29,789 nucleotides of DNA from CAZAYB01 sp964489215. GTDB lineage: Bacteria > Planctomycetota > Phycisphaerae > Sedimentisphaerales > Anaerohalosphaeraceae. Position numbers and translations under genes: made by a program. The notes beneath the pieces are model-generated. The model ran no database searches. It saw only the letters and a program-made list of their open reading frames with translations, and had not been told where the DNA came from. The DNA lies in assembly GCA_964489215.1 (NCBI GenBank), contig CAZAYB010000006.1, positions 1-29,789 of the forward strand, in the 5' to 3' direction. Numbering within the stretch: position 1 is the stretch's first letter; the number at the start of each line of letters is the position of its first letter. Positions 1 through 8,253 of this stretch are shown one piece after another.

Positions 1-58
1 AAGACGGCATACTAGATCTAGTACGGTCTCGTGGGCTCGGAGTTGTGTATAAGAGACA
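1..58 (+). other. Untrimmed Illumina Nextera i7 adapter (artefact)
   Basis: This is not genomic DNA. Bases 1-17 match the end of the P7 primer (AAGACGGCATACxAGAT, one mismatch at 13). Bases 18-25 are CTAGTACG, an 8-base index that I recall as Nextera N702. Bases 26-42 read GTCTCGTGGGCTCGGAG. Bases 41-58 are the Tn5 mosaic end with one mismatch at 43, and the final G expected at 59 is T. In reverse complement this encodes the well-known contaminant peptide SLIHxSEPTRPY, which is fused here to the end of the GH105 gene. Genomic sequence starts at about 59. Confidence 0.98.
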
Positions 59-1031
59 TCTTCCATGCTTTGACCACAGGTTCAAGATAAGTATTTTCAT
101 CGAGGATACCGTGGTTTATTCCCCATGCAAGTGCATAAGTATAAAAACCTGTTCCGCTTGATTCTTTGGAATTGAAGCTTGAGGGGTCCAATAGGCTCGG
201 ATGCCACAGGCCATGTTCGGGCTGTATTTTAATCAGCTTAGCTGCCATCTCTTTATAAAGCTTCAGATAGTCAGGACGTTCCGGATAATTCTCCGGCAGT
301 TCTTCAAGCACTCTTACCAGCCCTGCGATAACCCATCCGTTACCGCGTGACCAGAAAACTTTACGATTATTAGCCTCACGTTTTTTGAAGAAGTTTGAGT
401 CTCTGTAGAAAAGATGTTCATGTTCATCATACAGATAGTCCGTTGTTGCCCACCATTCGTTGTTCATATATTCATAATATTTATCATCACCGGTTATCCT
501 TGCCAGTTTGGCCCATACGGCAGGGGCCATGAACAAAGCGTCGCACCAGTTCCAGCGGTTGAGGCAGTTTTTTGTTCCCATTTTTAAGTCTGTCTTTGGC
601 GGGTTATCAAGAATAGAATCAAAAATCCGGCGGACGTGTTCAATCATCTGCGGATCTTTGTATTTCTTGTAGAGGTCGATATAAGTCTGTCCAACGCAAT
701 GGTCATCGGCGTGATATTTGCGTTTGTAAAGCTTCCATTGGTTCTTCTTGCCGTAATCCAGTAGGGCATTATAATATTTGTCAGACTCTGCCATTTGTGC
801 CCATGCGGTCAAGCCGGCAAATAATGCCCCGTGCGTCCAGTCCTGAGCCGGACGGCTGTCCGGATTTGCAAGCTGCCAGTCGGCGACTTTTTTCATGACA
901 ATCTTGATACTGTCAGGCTCGAGCTGGCGGTAAGATAATCTTTGCTGCGAATTGTCCGAGCTGTGGTTTTGGCAGCATCCGCCAAAGCCTGACAGGCAGA
1001 CGGATATAATGGAAATTCTGAAAAAATTCAT
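59..1031 (-). CDS. GH105 unsaturated rhamnogalacturonyl/uronyl hydrolase, lipoprotein, 3' end missing
   Basis: Family GH105 (YteR/YesR-like) removes the unsaturated uronic acid from the non-reducing end of lyase-made oligosaccharides. Visible family motifs are HADDHCVGQTY (about residue 107), the WCDALFMAPAV segment with the Asp taken as the family general acid, WSRGNGWV, and ESSGTGFYTYALAWG near the end. The N-terminus is a hydrophobic signal ending in a lipobox-like FGGC, so it is probably a lipoprotein. The ATG at 1031 has an AAGGA ribosome site about 5 bases upstream, supporting this start. About 324 genomic residues remain; GH105 proteins are usually 350-380, so some 40-50 C-terminal residues are lost at the contig edge. 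An apparent stop at 18-20 lies in adapter and is not real. The gene is divergent from the rest of the locus across a 435-base shared upstream region, which suggests co-regulation. Confidence 0.93.
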
Positions 1032-1466
1032 AACGGTCCTTTCTGATTAGATATATCTTACATGATTTTATGTTATTTTACCTGTTGTTTTTTTATGTGC
1101 AATATCGCTTTGCGTTTGAGTTTCCTCATTTTGCGCACCGGGTTTGTGCCCTGTATCATTATGATAAACAGACTTTGTCGTCTAAGATAAGTTCCCGATT
1201 TATTTTAACTTACCCTTGTTGACGGTTTCTGATTGCGTAAAGAGGATTGAAGATAGACAAGCTTTTTAAGACCGTTTTTTGCCAGATACCTGCTGGGTTA
1301 TATAAATCGTAAATGCAGAGATGTAATTTTCTGTATGAGACCGCAATCATTGGTAATTTTCTTAAAAAAAATTCTTTTTTTTAATCATGACATAATATTT
1401 TGTAAGTCTATTAAATATATGGATATAAATATAAAAAACAAAAAATTTCATATTACAGGTTAAAAA
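1032..1466. promoter_or_regulatory. Divergent intergenic region between GH105 and the plus-strand cluster
   Basis: This 435-base AT-rich stretch has no convincing gene. It must hold the promoters of the minus-strand GH105 gene and of the plus-strand block. A weak plus-strand promoter candidate is ATGACA at 1387-1392 with TATTAA at 1409-1414, a 16-base spacer. A 13-base palindrome, TATCAT-T-ATGATA, lies at 1154-1166, and an all-A/T inverted repeat at 1362-1384. I could not find a convincing LacI-type operator with a central CG. The region is the natural place for the LacI-family regulator at 3413 to bind, but that is inference. Confidence 0.45.
1362..1384. repeat. Perfect A/T inverted repeat (10-base arms, 3-base loop)
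   Basis: TT followed by eight A, the spacer TTC, then eight T followed by AA. The arms are perfectly complementary. It lies 83 bases upstream of the ATG at 1467, just upstream of the promoter candidate. It may act as a bent or UP-like promoter element or as a weak bidirectional terminator; it may also be chance in AT-rich DNA. Confidence 0.5.
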
Positions 1467-3398
1467 ATGAGTTGCAATTCTCCTGTCATAGTCTATAATG
1501 AGACTGGTATCATTAAGATATTAATGGAAAGCGGCAAGGGTATAATTTTGAATAAAAAAAGCGCAGAATTCAGCTCGAAATTCCGTACAGAGCTTTTGTA
1601 CAGTAACAGGACCGCTGGAATTCGTGAAAGCAGCGGCAAATACAGTCTTTACAATCCAAAGGTAAGTCATCGCTTAATCCATGAGGCTAAGATAGCCGAG
1701 GGACATTTTGCTTATAATCACGATGTTTCTTTGGAGTGGTTTGACGGTAAGTTCTGGGCAGCGTGGAACGGCCACAGCAATACTCATATTGAAGGTGACG
1801 CAGGCCAGGTTAATGTTTTATCGACAAGTGCAGATTTTGAGAACTGGTCTGAGCCGATTGAATTTCTGGGTAAAGAAGCAGAGAACCCAGTTGACTGTCC
1901 GGAAGGGGTTATGTGGCAGCCTAACCTTCTTAATTATTATGACAAGAAACTGTTGTGTTTCTGGAGTTTATGCGATCCAATAGAAAAGAGTGCCCCGCTT
2001 GAGGGTTCGGGAACTTATATGAGCGTTTATGATCCTTCATTGGGGTCTAAGTGGGTAAATCATAAGATTGTTGACCGTTATGTTATTGACGGCAAGAGCA
2101 CGATCGGTTTTCCATCTCAGAATCCTTTTCTTTGCACAAGCGGCAGGATTCTTGTACCTGTTACATTTATCGACAGCAGCTTCCAACATGGAGATGAGTC
2201 GAGGAACTATCATTACAATGTCTGCATTTACAGTGATGACGGCGGTAAGAGCTGGGGATTTTCAAATCCTATCAGCCAGATAGACGACCGTTTTGGTCAA
2301 TGGGAGCCATTTTTCTTTGAGCAAAGCGACGGGAAATTACGAGCTTTTATGAGGAATTTTACCAAGGGTACACCTCCATTTAACTGCTGGCAACTTACCT
2401 GTGCAGGAATCGGTTCAGCAAAAGGTGAAGAAGTAAAATTCGATCCAGACCCTAAAATGTGCTGGATGGAAACAGCTAACACCCGTTGTCAGGTTTTTCG
2501 TACGGGTAAATCAAGATATTGTTTGCTGCATCATGATCTTTTTTTACATCACGGCGTTGGAGTTTGGGATTGGGACCCTCACCGAGATTATCACAGCCGA
2601 CTTAATATAGCATTGTTTTTCAGCCGAAGCGGCCGAGATGATTTTGTTGCATCAGTTCCGTTGAGCAGGCGCAACGTTGTAAGTACGTATCCGCAGGGTA
2701 TTGAGCATGAGGGCAGGATATATGCGGCTTATACAATAGGTGCTGGTGATGAATGCAGGTCTATCGAGGGTGTTTGTGTTGAGAGCAGTCCGGAGGACGG
2801 CCGATATTATATCTGGCCGAGGGAAAAAGATGATGTCAAGATGAAAGTTGAGTATAATAAGGACGGCAGCAGGGCAGTAGAAAGGTCCAATCCTGAGGAA
2901 CGGTCGGGCAGAGTTGAATTGATTGATTGTGACGGCAGGGAAAGTTTGTTTTTTCATGACAGAGTTAGTGCAGGTGTTGAGATACCGGCCTTAGATTTTG
3001 ATAAGAATGAGAAGCTTATTTTCAAGTTCAATGTAAAGGTTCTTAATCTTGCAGAAAAGGGCAAATGCGTTTTCTGCAGTTTCGGTGATAAGATTCCCAT
3101 CCGAGCAGCTTTGCCCTGCAACAGGCGTGACAGTTTGTATGTTTTCAGTCTGAACCAGTGGGAGCGAGTTGGCAGTTTTACCGGTGAGGATTGGGAGCAA
3201 ATAGAGATAAGGTTTGGGAGAAGTCATTTTGAAGTGACATTATCAGACTCTGAAACGGTAAGGTTTGAAAATCCGGTTTTGAATCCAAATCCGAGATTGT
3301 ATCTTGGAGATGGGTTTGAGTCAGATTATCTGCCCAACAATTATGGAAGTGAATTTGTTGTTGATACAGCGTCTATTGAAACAGCGGTTATATTTTAA
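1467..3398 (+). CDS. Sialidase/BNR-like beta-propeller protein with C-terminal X module, no signal peptide
   Basis: A 643-residue protein paralogous to the N-terminal parts of the genes at 10915 and 27025. The propeller (about residues 60-470) shows YNHDVSLEWFDGKFWAAWNG, a WQPNLLNYYDKKLLCFW strand, an Asp-box (YSDDGGKSW), METANTR, HHDLF and YPQGIEHEGRIYAAYT. The C-terminal part (about 495-640) is one copy of the repeated X module. The ATG follows ACAGG with a 7-base gap. The first 58 residues contain no hydrophobic segment, so export is not evident, unlike in the two paralogs. The gene is followed 14 bases later by the LacI regulator, suggesting co-transcription. Function is unknown: a glycan hydrolase or binding protein is likely from the fold, but no RIP motif of true GH33 sialidases is visible. 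Confidence 0.85.
   Translation: MSCNSPVIVYNETGIIKILMESGKGIILNKKSAEFSSKFRTELLYSNRTAGIRESSGKYSLYNPKVSHRLIHEAKIAEGHFAYNHDVSLEWFDGKFWAAWNGHSNTHIEGDAGQVNVLSTSADFENWSEPIEFLGKEAENPVDCPEGVMWQPNLLNYYDKKLLCFWSLCDPIEKSAPLEGSGTYMSVYDPSLGSKWVNHKIVDRYVIDGKSTIGFPSQNPFLCTSGRILVPVTFIDSSFQHGDESRNYHYNVCIYSDDGGKSWGFSNPISQIDDRFGQWEPFFFEQSDGKLRAFMRNFTKGTPPFNCWQLTCAGIGSAKGEEVKFDPDPKMCWMETANTRCQVFRTGKSRYCLLHHDLFLHHGVGVWDWDPHRDYHSRLNIALFFSRSGRDDFVASVPLSRRNVVSTYPQGIEHEGRIYAAYTIGAGDECRSIEGVCVESSPEDGRYYIWPREKDDVKMKVEYNKDGSRAVERSNPEERSGRVELIDCDGRESLFFHDRVSAGVEIPALDFDKNEKLIFKFNVKVLNLAEKGKCVFCSFGDKIPIRAALPCNRRDSLYVFSLNQWERVGSFTGEDWEQIEIRFGRSHFEVTLSDSETVRFENPVLNPNPRLYLGDGFESDYLPNNYGSEFVVDTASIETAVIF
2950..3386 (+). repeat. 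X module, copy 1 of 5 (protein-level repeat)
   Basis: It begins near FHDRVSAGVEI and runs to ASIETAV. Shared landmarks are a VFCSFG turn with the invariant Cys, IPIRAALP, the W-E-x-V-G-x-F strand, a downstream W (here EDWEQIEI), an FENPVLNPN segment and LYLGDG. It is predicted to be beta-rich. No tag follows, because the protein ends here. Confidence 0.8.
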
Positions 3399-3412
3399 AT
3401 ACAGGTTTGGCG

Positions 3413-4459
3413 ATGATAAGTGTATCAGAAATAGCAAAACTTGCGAAAGTGTCTAAAGCGACTGCGGCCCGTGTTCTTAGTGATAAGAACCGTATCAATG
3501 TATCGCCAACGACACGAGATAAGGTTATTCAGGTTGCCAAGCGCTTTAATTACCGTCCCAACCAGGTAGCGAAGTCTTTTGCGACGGGAACGACTCATAT
3601 GATAGGTCTTATCGGCTATTCACTGAGCGATCATTTCCTGGGCGGTGTTTTCAGCGGTGTTCATGAGTATCTTTATCCTCTTGGATATGATTTTCAGATG
3701 CTTTTGTGGTCTCCGGATATAAGTAACAATGAAAGGCTTCTTCGGAGTATTGTAGACCGCAGGCTTGACGGAGTGATAATTGCGCAGGATGACGAGACAA
3801 GCGATTTCAGCTATCTTGAAGCCCTTCAGGGCTATGGAGTTCCTGTGGTAGCAGTTGACCGTGAGGTTCCAGTTCCGTCAGTAAGTTTTGTTGGTTCTGA
3901 CGACCATGGAGGTGCAGTTTCAGCTACAGAGTATCTGATATCCAAAGGTCATCGTAAAATAGTTTTTGCAGGTATCAAGGAAAAAGAGAGGTTTGTATTA
4001 AGTACATCAAGAAGGCGATTTGAGGGTTATCGCGAGGCGATGATGCAGAACAATCTTATGCCAATGGCAGAGTGGCTGATACCCCGTTTTTCCAAACGTG
4101 AGGGTTACCGTCAGGCATTTTATGAGATAATGAATAAAGTTCCGGAAATACCTACAGCTTGTTTCTGCAATAATGACAATGTTGCGGCGGATATTCTTGT
4201 GGCCTGTGAGCGTAAAGGTCTTAAGGTTCCAGATGATGTTTCTGTAGTGGGATTTGCAGATGAGCCAATTTCTCAGATACTTACTCCACCTTTGACGACG
4301 ATTCATCAGGACCCCCGTAATATAGGCAGGAAGAGCGCGGAGGTTCTTTTAAGCCGAATCAAGAACAAGCGCAGCAGGGGTGAGGAGCTGAATCCGGAAA
4401 AGATACAATTACCAACGACTCTTATAGAGCGTAATTCTGTTAAGAAAATTTATAGTTAA
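3413..4459 (+). CDS. LacI/GalR-family transcriptional regulator
   Basis: A 348-residue sugar-responsive DNA-binding protein. The helix-turn-helix is at residues 2-24 (ISVSEIAKLAKVSKATAARV), the hinge helix at about 48-60 (RPNQVAKSFATG), and the periplasmic-binding-protein-like effector domain follows (GLIGYSLSDHFLGGVFSGV, DGVIIAQDD, VVAVDRE, SVVGFADEPISQ, PPLTTIHQDP). I prefer the ATG at 3413: ACAGG at 3401-3405 gives a 7-base spacing, the same arrangement as the preceding gene, whereas the in-frame TTG at 3407 would leave only one base. Two positions differ from the usual family pattern: the recognition helix reads TAAR rather than TVSR, and the hinge Leu that inserts into the operator minor groove is Phe56. 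It is the only regulator in the window and probably controls the locus. Confidence 0.95.
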   Translation: MISVSEIAKLAKVSKATAARVLSDKNRINVSPTTRDKVIQVAKRFNYRPNQVAKSFATGTTHMIGLIGYSLSDHFLGGVFSGVHEYLYPLGYDFQMLLWSPDISNNERLLRSIVDRRLDGVIIAQDDETSDFSYLEALQGYGVPVVAVDREVPVPSVSFVGSDDHGGAVSATEYLISKGHRKIVFAGIKEKERFVLSTSRRRFEGYREAMMQNNLMPMAEWLIPRFSKREGYRQAFYEIMNKVPEIPTACFCNNDNVAADILVACERKGLKVPDDVSVVGFADEPISQILTPPLTTIHQDPRNIGRKSAEVLLSRIKNKRSRGEELNPEKIQLPTTLIERNSVKKIYS

Positions 4460-4482
4460 ATGTTTAATTCAGGAGGTATGGT

Positions 4483-5463
4483 ATGAAAGAGAATTTAATG
4501 AAAATGTTAATGTTATTTATTTTGCTTGCAGGATTTACTGCAGGTGCGTCTGTTCTTGATCAGGCGAAGGTTTATTTTCCTTTCGAAGGGGATGATACGG
4601 GCATTTCATCTGAGCCGTGGGAGAATAAGGGTACAGCGGGTTTCGGCGAGGTGCCTTATGAAGTTGGTACTGAGGGTACTCATACCCCAACAGTTTCAGG
4701 TAACGGAATAAAGGGTCAGGCTTTTGATGCAAGCATGATGGATTATCTTTCACTTGAGAACAGCTACCGCTGGGGCGAGCCCAACGAGCCGGCACCATTT
4801 GATACAGACCTTGAACAGGGGTTAATCGGCACTTATTCGTTTACGGTAACTTTCTGGATTCAGACTGAGGAAGTTTACGGTCAGGGACGTATATTGGGTA
4901 CAGATAACTGGCAGATTAACTATCGCGGCGATTTTATTGAGCTTCATTTTATCGAAGAAGGCGAGTTTGTCGGCAGCTGGGTCAAGAGCTCAGTTGATCC
5001 GAGGGGGTATCCATCTCTTTCTCACTGGCGATTCGGAGCTATTACTTATGACGGCAGCACAACTCCGGATGATCCTAACGCGTTGAAGTTTTATACAGGT
5101 TCGGAATATATTCCAGTAGAGCTGGATGCTCAATATGAGCGCGGAGGAGCTACTGATATAGACTTTGGCATGCTCGATACAGATTCTCAGATTGGGTGCA
5201 GGTTCTATATAGGCAATGCATCTCCTGAATCAAACAGGCCTTTTATCGGATTTATAGATGAGGTTCGTATATGGACAAGTCAGTCCGATGACAGCAGCGG
5301 AGTTTTGAGCCTTGAGGAGCTTGAGATGGTTCGTCTTCATGATACGGGTCAATGTGATGGTGCCAAGCTTATCGGCGATGTTAACGGAGACTGTTATGTA
5401 GACCTTAAGGACTGGTCGGATCTTGCGTATAACTGGCTGAGCAATAATGCCAAGAGTTTGTGA
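4483..5463 (+). CDS. Secreted LamG-domain protein with dockerin-like C-terminus
   Basis: A 326-residue protein with a signal peptide (about 1-21, LLAGFTAGAS) and one LamG_3-type concanavalin A-like domain (about 27-285). The domain starts VYFPFEGDDTGISS and ends PFIGFIDEVRIW followed by the SLEELEMVRLHD helix. The tail GDVNGDCYVDLKDWSDLAYN (from about 298) is a single dockerin-type calcium-loop plus helix, the form common in Phycisphaerae secreted proteins. A perfect AGGAGG lies 6 bases before the ATG, the strongest ribosome site in the window, implying high expression. It starts 23 bases after the LacI gene. Likely role: extracellular carbohydrate binding or adhesion; no catalytic motif is visible. 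Confidence 0.88.
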   Translation: MKENLMKMLMLFILLAGFTAGASVLDQAKVYFPFEGDDTGISSEPWENKGTAGFGEVPYEVGTEGTHTPTVSGNGIKGQAFDASMMDYLSLENSYRWGEPNEPAPFDTDLEQGLIGTYSFTVTFWIQTEEVYGQGRILGTDNWQINYRGDFIELHFIEEGEFVGSWVKSSVDPRGYPSLSHWRFGAITYDGSTTPDDPNALKFYTGSEYIPVELDAQYERGGATDIDFGMLDTDSQIGCRFYIGNASPESNRPFIGFIDEVRIWTSQSDDSSGVLSLEELEMVRLHDTGQCDGAKLIGDVNGDCYVDLKDWSDLAYNWLSNNAKSL

Positions 5464-5508
5464 TGAAAAGAAACCTTAATAAGAATACTATTTTCGGAGG
5501 TAAAATAA

Positions 5509-7323
5509 ATGATTAACAAATTACCAATAATACTTGCTTTTATAATTCTGATGTCGGGTTTTGCGGCAGGAGAGCATATTGCAAAGCAGGCTAATTTCCA
5601 TCTGTCTTTTGAAGGTCAGGATAATGTATCTCTTGACAGTCCATGCTGGGCGAACCGCGGGATAACGGGTCAGTATACAACGCCATTTAGGCCTACTACT
5701 TTTCCAACTACACCGCCTACAGTGACTGAAAACGGCATAAGCGGTCAGGCTTTTGACAGTACGGCTTTGGTCCCTATGACGGCTAACATTGCGTATACTT
5801 ACGGCAGTTACAGCACTGCAGTTGTTCCTGTCGAACATACGCTAATCGATGTTAACAGCGTAACAGTAACGGCCTGGATAAAAGTACCCGGCGATGCGAC
5901 ATATACTCAGGGCCGTCTTTTTTCGAACAGTCTTTTAGAAGTGAACTATTTAATGGGCAATCACGGTGAGGCAGATGAATATGCGAAATTCAGCACCCGT
6001 GTCAATGTCAGCGAATACGCAGACGGAAGCAGCAGTTCTGACCAGGGTTACTATATTGCCAAGGATAAGTGGGTTTTTGTGGCAATTACTTATGATGCAT
6101 TGACAAATAACGGTCAGTTGAAATATTACTACGGTGACGAGGATAATTCTGTGCAGCTGGATACGACTTTAGATATAGGAGCTGGGCCGATAGGAAACGG
6201 ACGTCACGGCGGCAATATATGGTTTGCCAATGAGAAAAACCACGGCAGCGGAACAAAGCCTTTTGTAGGTCACATCGATGAGTTTCGTATTTACAGCGCG
6301 GAAATAGATTCAAGCGGAGCTCTTGATATAACTGATATTGAATCTATTCGTGAATATGATCTGAGCAATCGTTTCGCTGACTATTCGGATGTCATTGCAA
6401 GAGCGAATGTTCATTTCTCTTTTGACGGTGAGCTTCGAGACGAAGATGTTATCGGCAGTCCTGCGTGGGCGAATAGCGGTATAACCGGTACAGGAGAAAG
6501 GGCATCACGTCTTGGAAGCCAGGTTTCTCCGCTTTCGCGTACCAATGCGATAGCGCTTTACGGAGTTATTCCTGAAGTAACCGCGAACGGTATTAAGAAT
6601 CAGGCTTATGACGGTACAGGTTTTACGCCTGGTACAAATTCAAATACGCTTAACTGGGGTGAGTTCAGTTTTGATACTTTGATCGAGGAAGCAATTAAAG
6701 ATGTGTGGTCGTTTACTATTACCGGTTGGCTAAAGACGAATGACTATATAGATCAGGGCCGAATTTTAGTTACTCCGCCGATTGGTCTGAATTTTATTCA
6801 GCGCGAAACCCGCCAGCAGATAATCGGATCGATAGCAGGCAGCGGTTATAATGTCCGATCAGGGATAAGCGACAAGTATGATACAGTGGAAAAATGGGTG
6901 TTTTTCGCGATGACTTATGACGGGACCAGGAGCGAGAATAATGTTCAGTTCTTTGTTGGTTCGGAAAGCAGTGAAGTTGTCCCGGATGCATCGGACACTG
7001 AGGACTGGGGTCAGCTTGTCAGTACCGGTTACGGTGGTAATATTTACTTTGGTAATGTGCATCCTACGAAGAACCGTCCTTTTGTTGGATATATAGATGA
7101 GTTTCGTATCTGGAGCACTCAGGAGCAGAGCAGTGAGGGAGCACTTAGTTATGATGAGATCGAGGCAGTTCGTAAGCATGATCTTGGAATAACGAAGTGT
7201 GACGGTGATTTTCTCAGCGGAGATGTGAATCGTGACTGTTTTGTTAATATTGAAGATGTTATGATGATGCTTGAAGACTGGCTTGAATGTAACGGGCTTG
7301 GTGATCCAGGCTGTGTTAATTAG
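5509..7323 (+). CDS. Secreted protein with two tandem LamG domains and dockerin-like tail
   Basis: A 604-residue paralog of the preceding gene with the LamG unit duplicated. A signal peptide is at about 1-21 (FAAGEHIAKQ). LamG 1 is at about 27-285 (FHLSFEGQDN to PFVGHIDEFRIY) and LamG 2 at about 297-560 (VHFSFDGELRD to PFVGYIDEFRIW). The tail GDVNRDCFVNIEDVMMMLED starts near 571. CGGAGG sits 8 bases before the ATG. The gene lies 45 bases after its one-domain neighbour, so the pair probably arose by tandem duplication and internal domain doubling. Likely role is multivalent glycan binding or surface scaffolding. No cohesin partner is in the window. Confidence 0.88.
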   Translation: MINKLPIILAFIILMSGFAAGEHIAKQANFHLSFEGQDNVSLDSPCWANRGITGQYTTPFRPTTFPTTPPTVTENGISGQAFDSTALVPMTANIAYTYGSYSTAVVPVEHTLIDVNSVTVTAWIKVPGDATYTQGRLFSNSLLEVNYLMGNHGEADEYAKFSTRVNVSEYADGSSSSDQGYYIAKDKWVFVAITYDALTNNGQLKYYYGDEDNSVQLDTTLDIGAGPIGNGRHGGNIWFANEKNHGSGTKPFVGHIDEFRIYSAEIDSSGALDITDIESIREYDLSNRFADYSDVIARANVHFSFDGELRDEDVIGSPAWANSGITGTGERASRLGSQVSPLSRTNAIALYGVIPEVTANGIKNQAYDGTGFTPGTNSNTLNWGEFSFDTLIEEAIKDVWSFTITGWLKTNDYIDQGRILVTPPIGLNFIQRETRQQIIGSIAGSGYNVRSGISDKYDTVEKWVFFAMTYDGTRSENNVQFFVGSESSEVVPDASDTEDWGQLVSTGYGGNIYFGNVHPTKNRPFVGYIDEFRIWSTQEQSSEGALSYDEIEAVRKHDLGITKCDGDFLSGDVNRDCFVNIEDVMMMLEDWLECNGLGDPGCVN

Positions 7324-7416
7324 TATTAAGATTGTTAGTTTAGATTGCTTTTGGGCTGTGCGGATTATGAGTTTGTGCGGTATTTAAGAGCAAGCGTTAA
7401 TTTTGGTTTTCCGTTG

Positions 7417-7435
7417 GGGCGACTTGTTGTTGCCC
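7417..7435 (+). terminator. Hairpin downstream of the double-LamG gene
   Basis: GGGCGAC pairs with GTTGCCC (7 pairs including one G-U) around the 5-base loop TTGTT. It lies about 95 bases after the stop at 7323 and 64 bases before the next ATG. No clean U-tract follows, so it may be an RNA-processing or stability hairpin rather than an intrinsic terminator. It resembles the hairpin at 8254-8278. Confidence 0.4.
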
Positions 7436-7498
7436 TGCATATTTGAAAGCGGAGAAGTTGTTTTAAGTATTTTATTAATTTAGTTCGGAGGGAAAAAA

Positions 7499-8242
7499 AT
7501 GAAGAAGATTGTATTGATGTTAGTTTTTGTTCTGGCAGCTGTGAGTGCTAATGCACTTACAATCTCAGATGCGGACGTTTACCTGGATTTTGAGGGTGAA
7601 ACAGGCGGTCTTGGTGCTGAGTGCTGGGACAACAAAGGAACTACGGGAACTGGTGAGAGCACCAGCAGGGCAGGAACGGATACGATTCCGGTAGTTAATT
7701 CAAGCGGTTTGAAAGGCCAGGGTTTTGATTCAAGCCATCTTACGCCACTGACTGCAGAAAGCACCTACATGTATGGTAATTTCGGCACTACAGCTGGAAG
7801 CGATACCGCTATGGAAGAAGCTTTTATGGATATCGAATCGTTCACTTTTACAGGTTGGGTAAAGACCGATACTTCAAGGACGAACAACCCGCAGGGAAGA
7901 CTTTTCTTTACTTATCCAGTGGAAATTAACTATATCCAGGGAGATATCGGGCAAAGTACTCAGGCCGGCANNNNNNNNNNNNNNNNNNNNNNNNNNNNNN
8001 NNNNNNNNNNNNNNNNNNNNNNNNNNNNNNNNNNNNNNNNNNNNNNNNNNNNNNNNNNNNNNNNNNNNNNGCCATTTGTCGGTTATATGGATGAGCTTCG
8101 CTGGTTCAGCAGCAAGAGCGGGTCAGGGAGTGTATTGAGCAGTTCGGATCTTGAAAATATCCGTCAGTACGACCTTATTCCGGAGCCATTAACACTTTCT
8201 TTGCTTGGATTTGGAACATTCTTTATCAGAAGACGTAAATAG
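7499..8242 (+). CDS. Secreted LamG protein with PEP-CTERM sorting signal, interrupted by assembly gap
   Basis: Signal peptide MKKIVLMLVFVLAAVSANA, then a LamG unit of the same family (VYLDFEGETGGLGAECW, FTFTGWVKTD, PFVGYMDELRW). The tail PEPLTLSLLGFGTFFIRRRK is a textbook PEP-CTERM signal: PEP motif, hydrophobic segment, basic end. Such tails are processed by an exosortase, which is not in this window. GGAGG lies 7 bases before the ATG. The 100-N gap removes the middle of the domain. Paralogs have about 88-91 residues there, while 100 N gives only 33, so the true protein is probably about 300 residues and the frame across the gap is nominal. It is the only PEP-CTERM member among the LamG genes here. 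Confidence 0.85.
   Translation: MKKIVLMLVFVLAAVSANALTISDADVYLDFEGETGGLGAECWDNKGTTGTGESTSRAGTDTIPVVNSSGLKGQGFDSSHLTPLTAESTYMYGNFGTTAGSDTAMEEAFMDIESFTFTGWVKTDTSRTNNPQGRLFFTYPVEINYIQGDIGQSTQAGXXXXXXXXXXXXXXXXXXXXXXXXXXXXXXXXXXPFVGYMDELRWFSSKSGSGSVLSSSDLENIRQYDLIPEPLTLSLLGFGTFFIRRRK
7971..8070. other. Scaffold gap (100 N)
   Basis: Exactly 100 N, the usual placeholder for a gap of unknown size. It falls inside a LamG domain. By alignment with the LamG units at 5509 and 12847, the missing DNA should be about 260-275 bases. Repeated LamG sequences nearby may have broken the assembly. Confidence 0.97.
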
Positions 8243-8253
8243 TAATGTAATCG

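Noticed and set aside
18..58. C-terminal 13 residues and stop codon of the GH105 reading frame
   Set aside because: They are encoded by Nextera adapter, not by genomic DNA.
1154..1166. Palindrome TATCAT-T-ATGATA as the LacI operator
   Set aside because: It lacks the central CG of LacI-family operators, and short A/T-rich palindromes are expected by chance.
1219..1224. TTGACG as a -35 promoter element
   Set aside because: No acceptable -10 element at 16-18 bases.
3407..3412. TTG start for the LacI regulator
   Set aside because: It leaves one base between ACAGG and the start; ATG 3413 has normal spacing and matches typical LacI N-termini.
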